Shown: positions 11,515-23,802, counted from the stretch's first letter. The stretch is 64,000 bases of DNA from Armillaria gallica (GCA_037576215.1 JBANDB010000001.1:1860001-1924000); one strand, 5' to 3'. Notes: generated by a model not told the origin, from the letters alone. Made by a program: numbers and translations.

Positions 11515-14040
11515 TTACGCCATAGAGAAGCGTTTCTGTAAAGGCGCCGCTATGAGGCAAGAAATTGCACAGATAAGACTGACGTACTCGTAAACTCCGT
11601 CCGTATATCTGCAGGGCTGGCACAATCAGGAGGAAGATCCCTGCCACAATGCTGGATCAAGAACATCAGAGGAAGAGTCTCGTTTCATCTTTCCGATGTA
11701 CATACGCAGCTTCGCAACCAAACGTTTGAATTGCACCATGTTTTTCTGCCCACGGCACTTGGAAGTAGGCGACGGCAAAACCTTTATCAGGGCACATTGG
11801 AACTTACAGGGCTATCTGCATAGAAGACATCGACATACCTCCGAAAGTTCGCGCTAGATTGATCAAAGCGCTAATTTCACCTTGGTGTTTCGGGAAGCAG
11901 TCATTACAGTACGCATCTAGTAGCATGTCGGCTTGGAAAGCAGTGGAATCGAAGCAAGTACACACATATAGCCACAGTGTTGATCATGGTAGCCAACTCT
12001 GCAATACCCCAGCCCATAATGATACCAGCGGTATTCAGATGTTTCTGGATTGATGCGCCAAATGTGACAAAGCCGCAAATGTACAGAGGTATAGCGATGT
12101 AACAAGCCCTATCATTGCACTCAGCATTATGAACTGATGTCCAAGAAGACAAACTCACCAAAGACGAGACTCAGCCTCGAAAACGCCAGAGTTGCGTTTA
12201 ATGCTCTTGTTCATGATCCAATCATTGAGATAGCGACCGACGAGTTCACCCAGAAGTACGGATACCTGGGTATACAGCGTGCGAATGATGCAAATGTTTA
12301 GGGAAAGAGGAAGACACTTACGATCGGGGTACCATATGCTCCGGCGATAGCATCTTGACTCCACCCAAATCCAACGGGAAGTGGGGTTCCCAAGAACACG
12401 ACATTGGTAACCTATGCCAAAGGAGTCAGTCCAAGATATCAAGCTGCGTTGGAGGCGCAGTACGTTGAGACCAATGCTAAACCCGAACAACACACCCTCG
12501 AATAGAAGAACACCTAAGAGATGGGGACGCCAAACTACGTTGATTGGTGAGAGTATTGATTCCGTCCAGGATACACGGTACTTGGCCATTTTGATTCCGG
12601 TAATACCGACGAGGGTCTCGATCCTGTAGCGGAGACCTGTGCTAGGTGGTTCTGGGACGAGTTTCACGGTTCGGTCATACATTCTAGGATGCGTCAGTGA
12701 AAGCTGAAGATGGATTGTGGTCAGGTTGCCTACGTTTCATGCATGAAAAGGGCAATTAGAATGCAAACGACGGCGCTGTACATGCAACCAATTCCATACG
12801 CCCACCTCCAGGTTTGTCGCGCAACGAGGAAGCCGAAGGCGAACGGAGAGAGGAATGGGGAGATGATGAACCCCATAGTCCAAATGTTGAGCTAGACAAC
12901 AGATTAAACATGAGAAACAGTGTATTCTGTGCCACTACCTTTCGCGCTTGAAGATGGAAAGGATATAGATCCGTGACAATATACAATCCCTGTGAGAATG
13001 TCTCAGAGAAGGCACCAACCTATTAATTAAGAGATATCACATACCGCAACCTGGGGTGCAGTCCTGCCGACACGATATTATCAGCACGGGAAGAAAACAC
13101 CAACATCGGACTAACGCAAAGAAAGCCGTCAAACATCTCATGCCTGAAACGCTATCTTTAACTCTGAACGTTAACGACGAGACAAAAGTTCCCACCAGTA
13201 AAAGTTTTCAGATTTGGCGCAAAGGTACATCCGACAAGGAAGCCAAGGGCAAGAACCTATTCAATGGTAAACAACAATCAATGGAGGCGCCCAAATTTAG
13301 ACCATGCACTCACTTGTGACCAGAATAGAATTGGAAGACGACCGTATCGGCGAATGACCATCACCGCAAAGATGCCTCCCCATCCTTTGAGCAAGAACAT
13401 TAGCTGGATTATGCAAGTGCATGAAGCAGACTAACCCAAGAGAAAAATACTCCAACTGAAAGGGTTGCTATTTTAGCGCAGCACCGGACGATCTTTGATA
13501 AAGTAGGCTTACTTAGACGTTAGATTGTTGATCACCCCGGTGGTAGTATTGAATTGCTGAGCAAGCGGAAAGAGGGACGCAATTCCTGTGAGAAGGAGGA
13601 AAATCCATCAGGCAACGAGTTCTCACGAGTACTAAGCAGAACTCTCACCTATACCACTGTCGAAGTCAGGAACAATGGCGGCCAGCGTGACGATGAAGAG
13701 GTGGATGCTCTTGCGAGTATTACTCCAGTTCTGGGGATCGCGTGCTGAATCGGTTGGTTGGGGCCATAAGACTTTGGTCCCGTCGCGAGAGAGCTTGAGC
13801 CTGGAGGCGAAGGTTTCGCCGAATTCGATTTTCGCCTCCCTGTAAACATGTCAGGGTTGGATGGAGAGAATAGTTGAAAAGGAGGAGTTCGTACGCTGGG
13901 TCAATGACCAATCTACCTGCATGTTTTTCGTGAAACGTCGCGAGGTCGATTTCTGTTGCATCTTCCTGAAGGACGATGCTAGGAGCAGAGTCGCCTCCAT
14001 GTTTCTCAGAGTCGATGTCGGGTTTACCGCTGGCGGACAT
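11515..14040 (-). CDS. MFS transporter, tandem copy B
   Basis: Paralogue of the gene at 7953-10483, same strand, same exon plan. ATG 14040 (MSASGKPDIDSEKHGGD) to TAA at 11515-11517, last exon 11515-11535. Recognisable blocks: DPQNWSNTRKSIHLLIVTLA, GWGGIFAVMVIRRYGRLP, GLYIVTDLYPFHLQARK, the central loop MYDRTVKLVPEPPSTG, WRPHLLGVLLFEGVLFGF, YLNDWIMNKSIKRN, FPKHQGEISALINLAR and GRSLRKRFSMA. All exons appear open. Differences from copy A are mostly conservative substitutions, so both are likely functional transporters that have diverged after tandem duplication. Substrate unknown. Confidence 0.85.
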
Positions 14041-14577
14041 GATGGTGTGGGGGATACTTTTTCTCCCGAAAATCACCATCATTATATATACTCGGTTCGT
14101 GTTCGCTCTGAGAAGACCACTCAGGGCAGAATCTCACGGGGGTCCATTAAGCAGGTCAGACGGACGTTTCGTCGCAGTACCTCTTCCCATTGTTGGAAGA
14201 TAGTGGACACCTGTTTTACATTTCTCATACCGGTAACAAAGTGCTCAAGGTTTGGTTGTTCCATCGCTCTCAGAGTGGACGAATGCTTTACCTGATCCTT
14301 CAAGAAGATGATGGGATGTTTGCGGCAGGAATGCCGCCAGAGGCAACGGTCTACGTGGACGAACATTGTTATGATATTCGGGCAGAAAACATCGCACTTA
14401 GAATGTGATAGCAAGCTTCTGATAACTCATTAAATCAGGGCGGACGGCGTGCATCTCCCACTATACCTGTATATGGGCGAAGACATTGGCTGTTCTAAGG
14501 CAGGGTTCACACCAAAAGTAGGCGATACAAGTCTCAAGACATTCGAAGAACCTGAGTGTATCCCTAGCATAATGGGG
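14041..14577. other. Upstream region of transporter B
   Basis: No convincing gene. Ends exactly where similarity between the two segmental repeat copies begins. Confidence 0.4.
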
Positions 14578-14999
14578 TAAACTGGGCAGTCGACTTGACC
14601 AAAGGCAGCAGATTTCGAGTTGGTGGTTGGTGTTGTTACCGGCACAAGGTACCATCAAGGAACGGCCGGGCCCCCAGCCCTGACATGGCGAACCATTGCT
14701 GTAGCCACGAAGGCCCATACCGTTGCGACCACGCTATTGAGTGCGTCGCGTGGAGTATAGACTCTTCGTGAGGTACACTGATGATAACGGACCATACGAG
14801 CTTGAGTCTGAGAGTGGGGAGGCTATGCGCATTGTATGGACCTGGGATCCTATCTATAAACGACGATTGCACCGTAAACACACACATCAAATCAAAAAAA
14901 GACGCGTACTATTCCACCCAGAAATCTCCGCCAAGTCCGCCCCTCCCTTAAAGAAACTCATACAAACATGAAGAGCTTACGACCCAGGGCCCACAGTCC

Positions 15000-16243
15000 T
15001 GTACATTTGTGAAGATATGGTACAATCAGTCCTTTGGTGCAACTGACAAGTACCGCAAAAGGGACTCACGCGAAAGCCTCTGCAAAAACCCCACTGCGTC
15101 GGCAAGCCACTTCTAATGGTGAAATCGTCCAGCGAGCGCCTTGAAAGTCGAGCATTGAGTACAAGCCCAATTGCAAGGAAGCTGTAGATGTAGTAAGACA
15201 ACAGTAGAAGAATGTGGGCAAGCACTGCACCGTCGTGCCCAGACTCAAACTGCTTCATCGAACAACGTGTCGCAGCTTCTCAATGGGAACCTCCATACGA
15301 TCTGCAGGAATGGGTCGCCCGTTATGACATGGCCACGCCGTAAGTAGACTGCTGTTATGATTCACGATGACTAGCTCACAGCATTCGTTATCCAGGAGAC
15401 AAGCCTCTGACGTCGACCCTACGTCGTGATGCCAGCAAATTCAAAGAAGAATACAAGCGCACTCACCCTGCGCACCACATCATAACCTCAATAGAATGTT
15501 CATGCAACTCTCCGCGTCCACGATACAAGATCCCACCACCCAGTCTATTCTGTCCATCAATTCCGACGGCTTCGAAGGCTTTCGATGGCTCCGGAGGAGC
15601 TGCTGGACTAGCAGCGCTTGCAGTTTGTGCACAGGCACTAGACGAGAGCAGTTGAAGTGATGCAAGCTGAGTCTCGCGAGGTAGTAGTCGAGGTTTAAGT
15701 CAGAAGTGAACTCAGCGGGGGCCTAGGAACTCGAGGTCGATGTGGTGACGTGGTACTTAAGTCCCAGTGAAAAGCCCGTGATTTGGGGGCGATTGGTATC
15801 CAGTGCGGTCGTGTACAAACGCAGATTGAGTTTGCTTTGAACCAAGTTGACAATGGCGAAAGCAGCCAAAACCAAGCCGAAACTTGCCAAATTAGCCAAG
15901 CGGCCCGTCTCAAAGCCACTGGCGCTCCCTAAGGTCCCTAAGTGCATTTGCGCGCATTCTCCTAGAAGCGTTTCTACATCATTCACCTAAGTCAACGCGC
16001 GTTTATGTTGCTACCAGAATGCCGGCCTTTCCCATGTGCTGCCCATGTTTCCGATTCTGTGTCATAAAATGTTGCCCTTTCATCCTTACCATCACGTCGT
16101 TTCTCTCGTATACCCTTCCACTCCCTCCATGGACGGTCTCTACGAATATCAATCACCTGCGCATGCAACAGCAAAGTCGCATTGATCTGGCGTACTTCAA
16201 GGCGACTCGGGTACTGCTCCCTTACGATCCTTGCCATTGCCAA
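15000..16243 (-). CDS. Putative multi-pass membrane protein, uncharacterised (copy 1)
   Basis: Minus-strand exons conserved in both repeat copies: a first exon from ATG 16243 (ending INATLLLHAQ), an exon with NDVETLLGECAQMHLGTLGS, a hydrophobic helix LASFGLVLAAFAIVNLV and SKLNLRLYTT, then an Ala/Pro-rich exon (AQTASAASPAAPPEPSK, then GIDGQNRLGGGILYRGRGEL) and a strongly hydrophobic exon (GAVLAHILLLLSYYIYSFLA, then IGLVLNARLSRRSLDDFTIR). Differences between the copies in the Ala/Pro-rich exon keep the frame open, which supports coding. Exact splice sites and the 3' end were not settled. No family recognised. Confidence 0.45.
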
Positions 16244-16549
16244 ACCTACTTCACCTCGAGGGCCGGCGAGCTATGGAGGTTGCGCGCTTGGATCGTTAGG
16301 AGGCACAGAATTGTTCCATTTGTCTGAACGTGAGTTCTATATTTTCGCTCAGTTTCTTGCTGGCTAATCTACTTGTAGCAGTCCCCATACGACGGCTTTC
16401 CATTCGTCAAAGGCACATTCTGCGGTGAACTACCTAGGAAACGAGTTTTGCCGTGAGACGACGCATCGGCTTCTGGCGGGCAAGGGAGACGCAAGGAAGG
16501 TGACAGAAGGTGTAAACGAGAATAGAGTGGCGCCATGGGTTAGGGAAGT

Positions 16550-16979
16550 CCGCGCTTGACAGAAGAGACGACGATCCACCGATCACACAAGACCCATCTT
16601 CCTCCGGTCGTCCGCGCCCTCTCCCCTATACTCCCTTCGAACGTAAGGTCGACGTTCACCTTCAAACCGGACGTATCGAAGCGAAATCAAGAAAGGAGGG
16701 TCGGGCGCTGAGAGACGTAGCCTAGATGCGTTGTGGAGTGGATGAAAGGTATGTCTTCAGAGATCGAGTTTTGAATTTGGCGGCTGATGCTCTTCCTGCA
16801 GGATGTTGACGATCCGCCTTAAGTCAAGTGAGTTTTATTCCCTTGATCACTTTGACAACGACTGAGGCGCAGGCGTAGAGATTGCTTTGTCGTATCAAGA
16901 CGACGACGAGGAGGTCGATGAGGGAGTCAACCACGGGACACCTTTGCTCACCCCCGTCGAACCCGTCGCGGCTGATTAG
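16550..16979 (+). CDS. Small acidic protein, uncharacterised (copy 1)
   Basis: Plus-strand exons joined by short introns (GTATGT...CTGCAG before the MLTIRLK segment; GTGAGT...GCGCAG before VEIALSYQ) end in VEIALSYQDDDEEVDEG, then NHGTPLLTPVEPVAAD and TAG at 16977-16979. Copy 2 has two extra Asp codons in the acid run, an in-frame length change, which supports translation. Upstream exons around 16560-16735 read RPRPLPYTPFER and KVDVHLQTGRIEAKSRK but are followed by a TAG before the next exon, so their connection is uncertain. No function assigned. Confidence 0.4.
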
Positions 16980-17286
16980 ATAGCCGCCGTCTGTTGAGGG
17001 CGACTCGGGGTTGGCCAGCGGCGTCTTGTGATTAACTCGTTTGGCGTTTCTGGGTATTGAGAGGGTGAGCCGACTTTTCCTAACCTTTGCACGAGTTTCT
17101 GACTTGCCTATATTCTAGCTCGATGCCGTTTCTCCAAAGGTAGGTCCATCGGGGATTAGGGTTGCTGACAGCAGGTGCACGAGTCCTTCGGGACTAAATG
17201 GTCTGTCGCCTGCCAAGCAGCCGTCGACCTCCCGTCCCGCAGGAAAATGGCCGCCCTTATAAACTTTCGACCTTCCTCCGCCGTCT

Positions 17287-17296
17287 CTATAAATAA
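17287..17296 (+). promoter_or_regulatory. TATA-like box with CT-rich downstream tract (copy 1)
   Basis: CTATAAATAA followed by a C/T-rich leader; conserved in copy 2 at 55619-55628. In copy 2 an ATG in the leader opens a 22-codon frame that copy 1 lacks (ACG instead of ATG), so no gene is called. Confidence 0.3.
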
Positions 17297-17769
17297 CCAC
17301 CTCTCCCCCGAGACGACCTCTTCCCTCCAAGACGCCCCCGTCCATTTCCTGTCGCTCCCTCCTCCGCTCCGTCCGCGCATGCTATCTCACGCACACATAC
17401 CTCCGTGTAGACTCCCCCACACGCGCGTGCTTTTCGTATACATCCGCGCCCTGCGTGTCTTCGACTTCTATCGAGAGCGGGTCAGATAAAGCTAATCCAC
17501 TCGAGCCTACATACCTTGTGTTCGGTACTTCCGTATTCTGCCACTCCATACCTTCGCCGACTCTATCACTCACTATGCCTTCAAATAGCTGGTATAGCCG
17601 CCGGTAAGCATCCTTCTACCGCCTTGCTAGGTCCTATGATATTGTACCTTGTAATTAGCATCAATGCAATAAGAAACAGTCTACGTACCTGTGCTTTGAA
17701 GGTTCCGTATGAACTTTGGAGTATCAGTCAACGAGCTACATAGGAAACCAATCAGAATAGAGTCAAATG

Positions 17770-18710
17770 AACATATAGAATGCCGTACCTGGCACAGCGT
17801 GGCCTTGGGATCTAAAATAATCCTATCCTTCCGTGCTAGACTATCTGGTCTACCGCCGAGTTAGCTTGTACAGCAACGGAGAGAGGGCGTCCACGTACCT
17901 GACTACCCAGTTCATACTCTTTACCATCCGATTCTCTGTCGTGCTGCCAGGTTCGAACGCCATTGACAGAATCTGAGAGCAAATATAAATCAAGATCTGT
18001 CAGTTATTGTACTGTTCAGAGTGCGATCCGGTCCTCACCTGGTACGGCCGACGAGTCCCTCAGTGACCGTGAGTTTATGCGAGTCAGACCTCCTACACCG
18101 TCACTCTGCCGCCGATGACCTGGGTCAGAGCAGGTCAAACGAGGATGTAATTCGACCGGCTTACCTTGATATCATGGCAGAGAGCGCCTTCCGACCCCTG
18201 GCCGCCATAGCGCATCACATCTCTCCCATCTGAGCCATGCATGAGCTCGAAGAATAGTAGAGAAACGAGCCCTATATGCCGACGCGTGATGCTTGTCGTG
18301 CAGCCGTCGTTTGTAGTCCTACGAAATGCTACAAAGAAATTGTTAGTACGCTCGGAGAATGCGATACTGTCAATTATATACCTAGGGCGTGAATAGGACA
18401 TCGAGTTCGTTAGCCTGCGAGACTGGGTTAGCGAGGCGTGGATAGTGAGAGCCAAATTTGCTATGGAGGAAACGGGGCGTATAACAAAGATACCAGGAAG
18501 ATGATGAATGACTCCCAGAGACGTAAGAGGAAGATGCTTCGGAGCGGAAATAGCCGAGAGTGATGGTTGTTTTCTCTTCCGTCATATCTTCGCGGTTCAC
18601 TGCCTGTTAACGTTTACGACTGCCAGGCGAACGTTCAATTTGAAGCAAAAACGCTCAGATAAAATTACAAGTGCAAAATTCCCTGAAAATCGTGTTGCAT
18701 ATATTCTCAT
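17770..18710 (-). CDS. Uncharacterised minus-strand multi-exon gene (copy 1)
   Basis: From ATG 18710 (MRIYATRFSGNFALVILS, a signal-like hydrophobic start) several exons follow downstream on the minus strand: RSIFLLRLWESFIIFLVSLL (hydrophobic), then GLVSLLFFELMHGSDGRDVM and RYGGQGSEGALCHDIK before a GTAAGC donor, then DSVNGVRTWQHDRESDGKEY, and PDSLARKDRIILDPKATLCQ. The same exons recur in copy 2 from 57008. The gene start lies within 25 bp of the border of the exchanged core. I do not recognise the family, and splice choices are tentative. Confidence 0.35.
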
Positions 18711-18734
18711 CGTCACTCAGGAGTCAGTACTGAA

Positions 18735-20023
18735 AGTTTTTGATCAATTCTTCAATAGCGTCACAGCGGGGTAAGGGTTTGGAGACATGCATGAGTCCTG
18801 GCTCGTTTTCTTTGCCTCGTGTGACGGTGGGAGTACGCTGCGGGGCCACCTAGGAAATAGAGATCAGACATGAAAAGGGAGGGAGGAAAGGATGCTCACT
18901 GTTCCGGTCAACTGCCGCGCCGAAGCGCCTGCAAAGTAATCCGTCCGGACCTGGACGAGATGGTGCTTCTTTTCCCGCCGTATAATGTTGCCATACTCCT
19001 TGTCATGCTGAGTGATGGCCGTTTTGAGATCGAGCACCTTGGCCGCTACTGTTTTCTGCTCTTCCTCGTCCACGTCTGTTGATACCAGGAGCCCTGAGGT
19101 TTCTGAAATTTCCTTGGCGAGCTGAGAGGGGGGTCAGCATTGAGAAGAGGAGGAAATAAAGTACAGGTACCTTTTCGCGTGGCCGTCACATGTCCACAAG
19201 CTCTGGTTCGTTGAGAATTAAACCCACATGTCCCAAGGGTAGTTGCACGGGAGCGTTGTTGTCTCGACGAGCAGACATGCTTGAAACAGCCTGCACGGAT
19301 GTGAGATTAATAGGGAAAAAAAGTGACCTCCTTACCTTGCCCGCCGTGACATGCTCAGTGTTTTCCTCGCGGCTATAGAGCACGGCAGCTAGATCAGAGT
19401 CGACGAGTCTGCTTTGGTATGCATCCTGTAACATGATGAGTGTCCGTGTTTAGGAAATCTGTGGATGCGCACGTTGAACTTTCTGGAATCCTTTGTATCA
19501 CCCATGAGCGTGTGCAGGTCATTTTCTTCTAGTTCCCGAGAGATCCGGTTAGAGGCGCCGCGTCGAAAGCAGTATGGGGTGACATGAACTGGGGGGAAAT
19601 CAGCGAGATAAAATCGTGCATGAGCCTAACATACCAATGAACCCATCTGCCATACTGACGCATCGTAAATGGCCGCTGCATGTGGTATAGGTCAAGGCAC
19701 GGTCTGAAGAAATGCCCCAGACGCCGTTGACCAAGACCTCGGCACGTGCGACACACTGGGAACGCGATTCGAGCTTCAGGGTCAAGATGTGGTGGTCCGT
19801 CGGCGGTATCTTGGGGGAAAAGATCTGCTCAGCAGTAGTGACGTCGGCAAATATCTGGTCTTCGATGGCGAGAGCTACCGCCTGGGTGACAGGGCACATT
19901 GCGCGGTTTGTGTTGGGCTCGGGATAGAGGACAAACTCTTTGTATACAGACTTTTTCCCCCGGTACCCTTTCTGGCGGTGTATCTTGACGACGATGATGA
20001 TGAGAGGATGATGGGGGTCGTCT
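18735..20023 (-). pseudogene. C-terminal half of a DUF3435-type tyrosine recombinase (fragment)
   Basis: Minus-strand exons read, in order: VKIHRQKGYRGKKSVYKEF, VLYPEPNTNRAMCPVTQAVA, AEQIFSPKIPPTDHHILTLK, NGVWGISSDRALTYTTCSGH, then HVTPYCFRRGASN (19549-19587), LHTLMGDTKDSRKF (19477-19518), DAYQSRLVDSDL (about 19395-19430), SSMSARRDNNAPVQLPLGH, and a charged C-terminus with VAAKVLDLKTAITQHDKEYG. This order (CPV block, PYxxRRG, LMGH-like, YxS, RDxxAP) fits fungal DUF3435 proteins, the family that includes Starship captain recombinases. The box His is Asp here (LMGD), and the N-terminal half is missing: coding runs straight into the repeat border at about 20024. It is therefore probably inactive. 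The fragment exists only in copy 1. Identification is from motif recall, not a search. Confidence 0.65.
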
Positions 20024-20355
20024 CCTCGTTATCTGGGCCCATTCGTCTCTTATAGATTCCATTTAATACAGCAGACCTCGGCTGATGATGTACGTCCAAT
20101 TCAATAAGTATCGGCGCTCGACTCATTGTTCTTCACTAGAGCCTCTTTGAACTGCTCTACACGCTAATATGTTCATTCTACGCAGTCCGTTTGAGTCAGC
20201 ATACGCAGTGCGAAATCTTCACCGTGTGGTGATACCTCGGCCGGTGTCGAATCGGGGACGATTGATCCAGAACAGAACTGACCATTGTGGAGGCATTCAG
20301 AACCAGATGTGGGAGGTACAACAAGGAGGTTCTCTCCATCAACGTGCGGTGGATA

Positions 20356-21039
20356 ATGGTGCGCGTTCACCACTCGTATTCAAAGAAAGCAAGAAATGTA
20401 CTCATACAGATATCAACAGATATGCCTATCTTTGCCACCTATTTTCCTGTCGTCGTCTATGATGGGGTCTTGGGGTCTAAATGTTACGGATGGCTTAGCG
20501 CTGAGAAGTACGCCGGTAGCTCAACATCACTGCGAATGATGCTTATCGTCTTCTGTAGGTCCTGAACACTGGATATGATATCTATCAGCCATCTGCTGCC
20601 TTCTTACGTTCGACTTCTCCGGAACGATCTCCTGCGGAGGCCAACATTAGAATACAGGCTCAAATTAACGCGGCACGAGACCTAGGATTCCTTCCATGTG
20701 CCTCCATTAACGACGGCGAAGAATACTCATTCGAAGACGCATCGATCGGCTTGCCGTGAGGACGTTAATTTCCAAGAACGTGTTCGCAGGGTTGGCAGCT
20801 GACTTTGGGTCTGTTGCTTGTGGATTCGGCGAACAGGAGAGCGGAATGAAGGGTTTTTGCACTGTCAACGGTACGTTTGTTCCTATGAGCTCTTACAGTC
20901 GTTGTTGACTTGTGACACAGAACATCAACAACCACGGAGGAGGAGAGGCTATTTTGGAGGACTGCGTGGATTTGGGATGCCATTAGCACCTCAAAGAACG
21001 GCCAGTGCGTCAGAAGGAGACAATGGATATTCACACTAG
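20356..21039 (+). pseudogene. Small uncharacterised protein gene, frameshifted (copy 1)
   Basis: Starts at ATG 20356 (MVRVHHSYSKKARNVLIQIS). Relative to copy 2 there is an extra G in a G run at 20472-20475 that shifts the frame. After an intron ending CTGTAG, the exon reads VLNTGYDIYQPSAAFLRSTS and SPAEANIRIQAQINAARDLG, then after two more introns GLAADFGSVACG and EHQQPRRRRGYFGGLRGF, and stops at 21037-21039. Copy 2 keeps the first frame but has a TGA after RDLGF. Each copy is thus broken in a different place. Family not recognised. Confidence 0.45.
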
Positions 21040-21402
21040 AAGTGAAAGTGGCACTTCAAAGTGTAAGGTGATGACGGGCGAAGACGGCCGGCTATTGTAT
21101 TTTTTCTTGGAGGAATTTAACGGGCTTACACATGCAACTCATTGTTGAGTCAATACTGACTACGCCTTGACTGTGTATCGTCGCGGATGAATCGAACACG
21201 ATCTCCACGTGTAGACCGTGTTTCCCGGCCTTCTTCCACCGGCATGCGTCTCCGGAATTTTTATTTTGCCTTCTGACACCTACCACGGTGACTTGAGCAT
21301 CTCTCCGCTGCACTCCCTGGGACGATATCTTGAAAGCATTGAAATGGGAAATAGTGGGTACAGTTCAGCTACAATCGTTTCGAGTACTCACCTACTTCGA
21401 CG

Positions 21403-23802
21403 ATGTTAGTGCTCTCATGGTTTACAGGACGCTCGCTTTTGCTTCGCATCTGGTCGATTTGGAAACACGTGCGCTCTGCATTCGCAACACCACAGAGACC
21501 AATGGATCCAGCTCCGAGCGTAGCCGCTACTTCCGACCAGAATACGAACATAATCTCGCCTTCAATAATGGTAGAGGAGACGCAACGCCCGACGGGGAGT
21601 GATCTTTCAGATAGTGGAAAATCCGCGTTGGAGGCGACACCTGGTTTGTCGACTGCCGCGCGACCAGAAGTACCCGCAGCATCGTCGGTGGCGGGTAGTC
21701 AGATTGATCCTGTGGATGTCAATGAGGACTCAAACAGCAAATCTGATTGTGCTTCCGACGATATCAATGACCCATTGCCCAACGTCTCTTCAATTCCACA
21801 GACACAACAGGATTCGCCTCCGAGCAGGGCGTCTGTTTCGGACAGGAATCCCAATTTAACCGCACCTTCAGAGACGGTAGAGGAGACTCAACACCCGACG
21901 GGGAGTGATTCCTCAGAAGGCGAGGACCCCGTGTTGGAGGCGATACCTGATTGGTTGGGCACCGTGCGACCAGAAGTACCATCAACCTCATCGGAGGCAG
22001 TTTCTCAGAGTGATCCTGAGGATGATGAGGAGTCAAACAGTTCTTCTGATTTTTATTCCGACGATGGCATTAACCATGAGTTATATGCTAAAATTTGTAG
22101 ATATGATTTGGTATGTCAGTCAGCAAAAGAGACAGAAGAAATTTGATTATATTTCCAGGGCATCACTCTCCCCAAAGTCACCCTTTCCGCGGTCACTGAG
22201 ACCGGCCAAGCGGAAACGTCTATCAAGGTTCCCAAGCAGCGGTCGTACACGGGTCGAAACCCTGTTATATCATCCTCTCTTGCCGACACTCCCTGTGCAA
22301 CGCTGGGCATTCAGGTGGTCTTAGATCAACTGAATGCTACGCTCGGAACGGCACATACCCTTGAAATGGCATCTCTGTCCTCACTTCTCGAAGACTATAT
22401 TGAGAAGAACTACGATTTTGGAACAGCTTATGCCCGGCTTCGCCCAGTATGGAACACACATAGGCATAGCAACATGCAAGGTGAACTCCACAGATGTGAA
22501 AAAGAGGACACTGAGCAGCGACGAAATGCACTGGTAGGGAACCGGATCGTCGAGCCCCGTTTGTCCCCTCGACGTATATGGGACCTGTATAGTAATCGTG
22601 TGGTGCCCTATTGGATCCTGGATTCATCACTACGATGGGGGACATGCCCAATCTCGCACGCATGGGTGGCTTCGACAGATCGTGTGGATGTGTGGACACC
22701 TATCAATGGGAAGGAGTGGCCCGTGCCTATACCAAGGGATGTGGATCTCAATCTCATCCGGATCGAGATGCTGAATCTGGGAATAGAGTACATGTGGCTT
22801 GATGTACTATGTTTGAGACAGAAAGGGGGGCTGAGGGAAGATCTGCGTGTGGAGGAGTGGAAGCTGGATGTGCCTACAATCGGATCAGTGTATAACACAT
22901 TCAGGGTTGTGATCTACCTGAATGGGCTGGGGCGGCCATTGAGTTTGAAGGACGGTGACTTGGACAGCGATCAGTGCTGGTTTCGACGTGCGTGGACACT
23001 CCAGGAGGTCGGGGATGTGACGAGGATCTTTGCAGGGGATATGCCAGATGGACCGATGCATACCAAGCCAATAGATGACAACAGTAAATATGAGACTGAG
23101 CTGCTGATCAGGTTTCACAAGCAGCTGGAGTCAATGTCACGATTAATGGGTCAGTGGGAACCATTTGCTGCACTGGCAGAGATGCAGAAGCGAGTGTCAG
23201 TCAATGAGGTGGACAAAGTCGCGGGACTCGCATTCATTCTGGACACCACTTGGATACCCGCATACTATGAGAGCGCGACTCTCAAGGATGCGTGGACAGT
23301 GCTGGTGGATGCAATGAACTCTTTCATGCGCTCGCAATTCCTCTTTATGTATCCCAGAGAAGGACTCGGGCACAAGAAATGGAGACCATCATGGGACCAG
23401 GTCATGACACTGCCTCTGCCCACACATAACACCCCAGTTCTTGGGACTATTGACCATGATACTAAGACAGGTGAGGACATTTTTTATGGGCATTGCATTG
23501 AAAAGGGGCTTGTGCAGGGATTGGATGCAGGATTGGCAGAAGGGCATGATCAACATAGGGAGTTGATTGTCAAAGGTGCACATGGGGTCAAGCACACATT
23601 TAAAATCCATGTCACCCACCAATTTCTGATACCTGATGACACGTACATGCTACTTGGTGTTTGGCAGTACTGGGCTGTTGGACAACGAGTGTCAGGAAAC
23701 CGATTTCAGAAAGTGTCGGTGTTTGTGATGGATGACCTGGAAGAAGTACAAATGTTGCTGAATCTCTGGCTGACCCCATACTCTCACAATGTACTGGTTT
23801 GA
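21403..23802 (+). CDS. HET-domain protein, copy 1
   Basis: Exon 1 21403-22110 and exon 2 22159-23802 join in phase across a 48-nt intron (GTATGT...TTCCAG) to give 783 residues. HET (heterokaryon incompatibility) signatures are in order: PISHAWV at about 400, YMWLDVLCLRQ at about 447 and CWFRRAWTLQE at about 509. Such proteins act in nonself recognition and trigger growth arrest or cell death in fungi. The N-terminus is hydrophobic (MLVLSWFTGRSLLLRIW), followed by two imperfect tandem acidic repeats of roughly 85 residues (VEETQRPTGSDLSDSG / VEETQHPTGSDSSEGE). The upstream ATG is preferred over an internal Met because copy 2 has Ala at that internal position. Relative to copy 2 it lacks a segment of about 22 residues near the C-terminus (after TYMLLG). 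Frame fully open. Confidence 0.85.

Noticed and set aside
14578..14620. Terminal inverted repeats or target duplications at the outer borders of the segmental repeat
   Set aside because: The left border TAAACTGGGC and right border TTGACAAA are not complementary, and the flanks share no short direct repeat.
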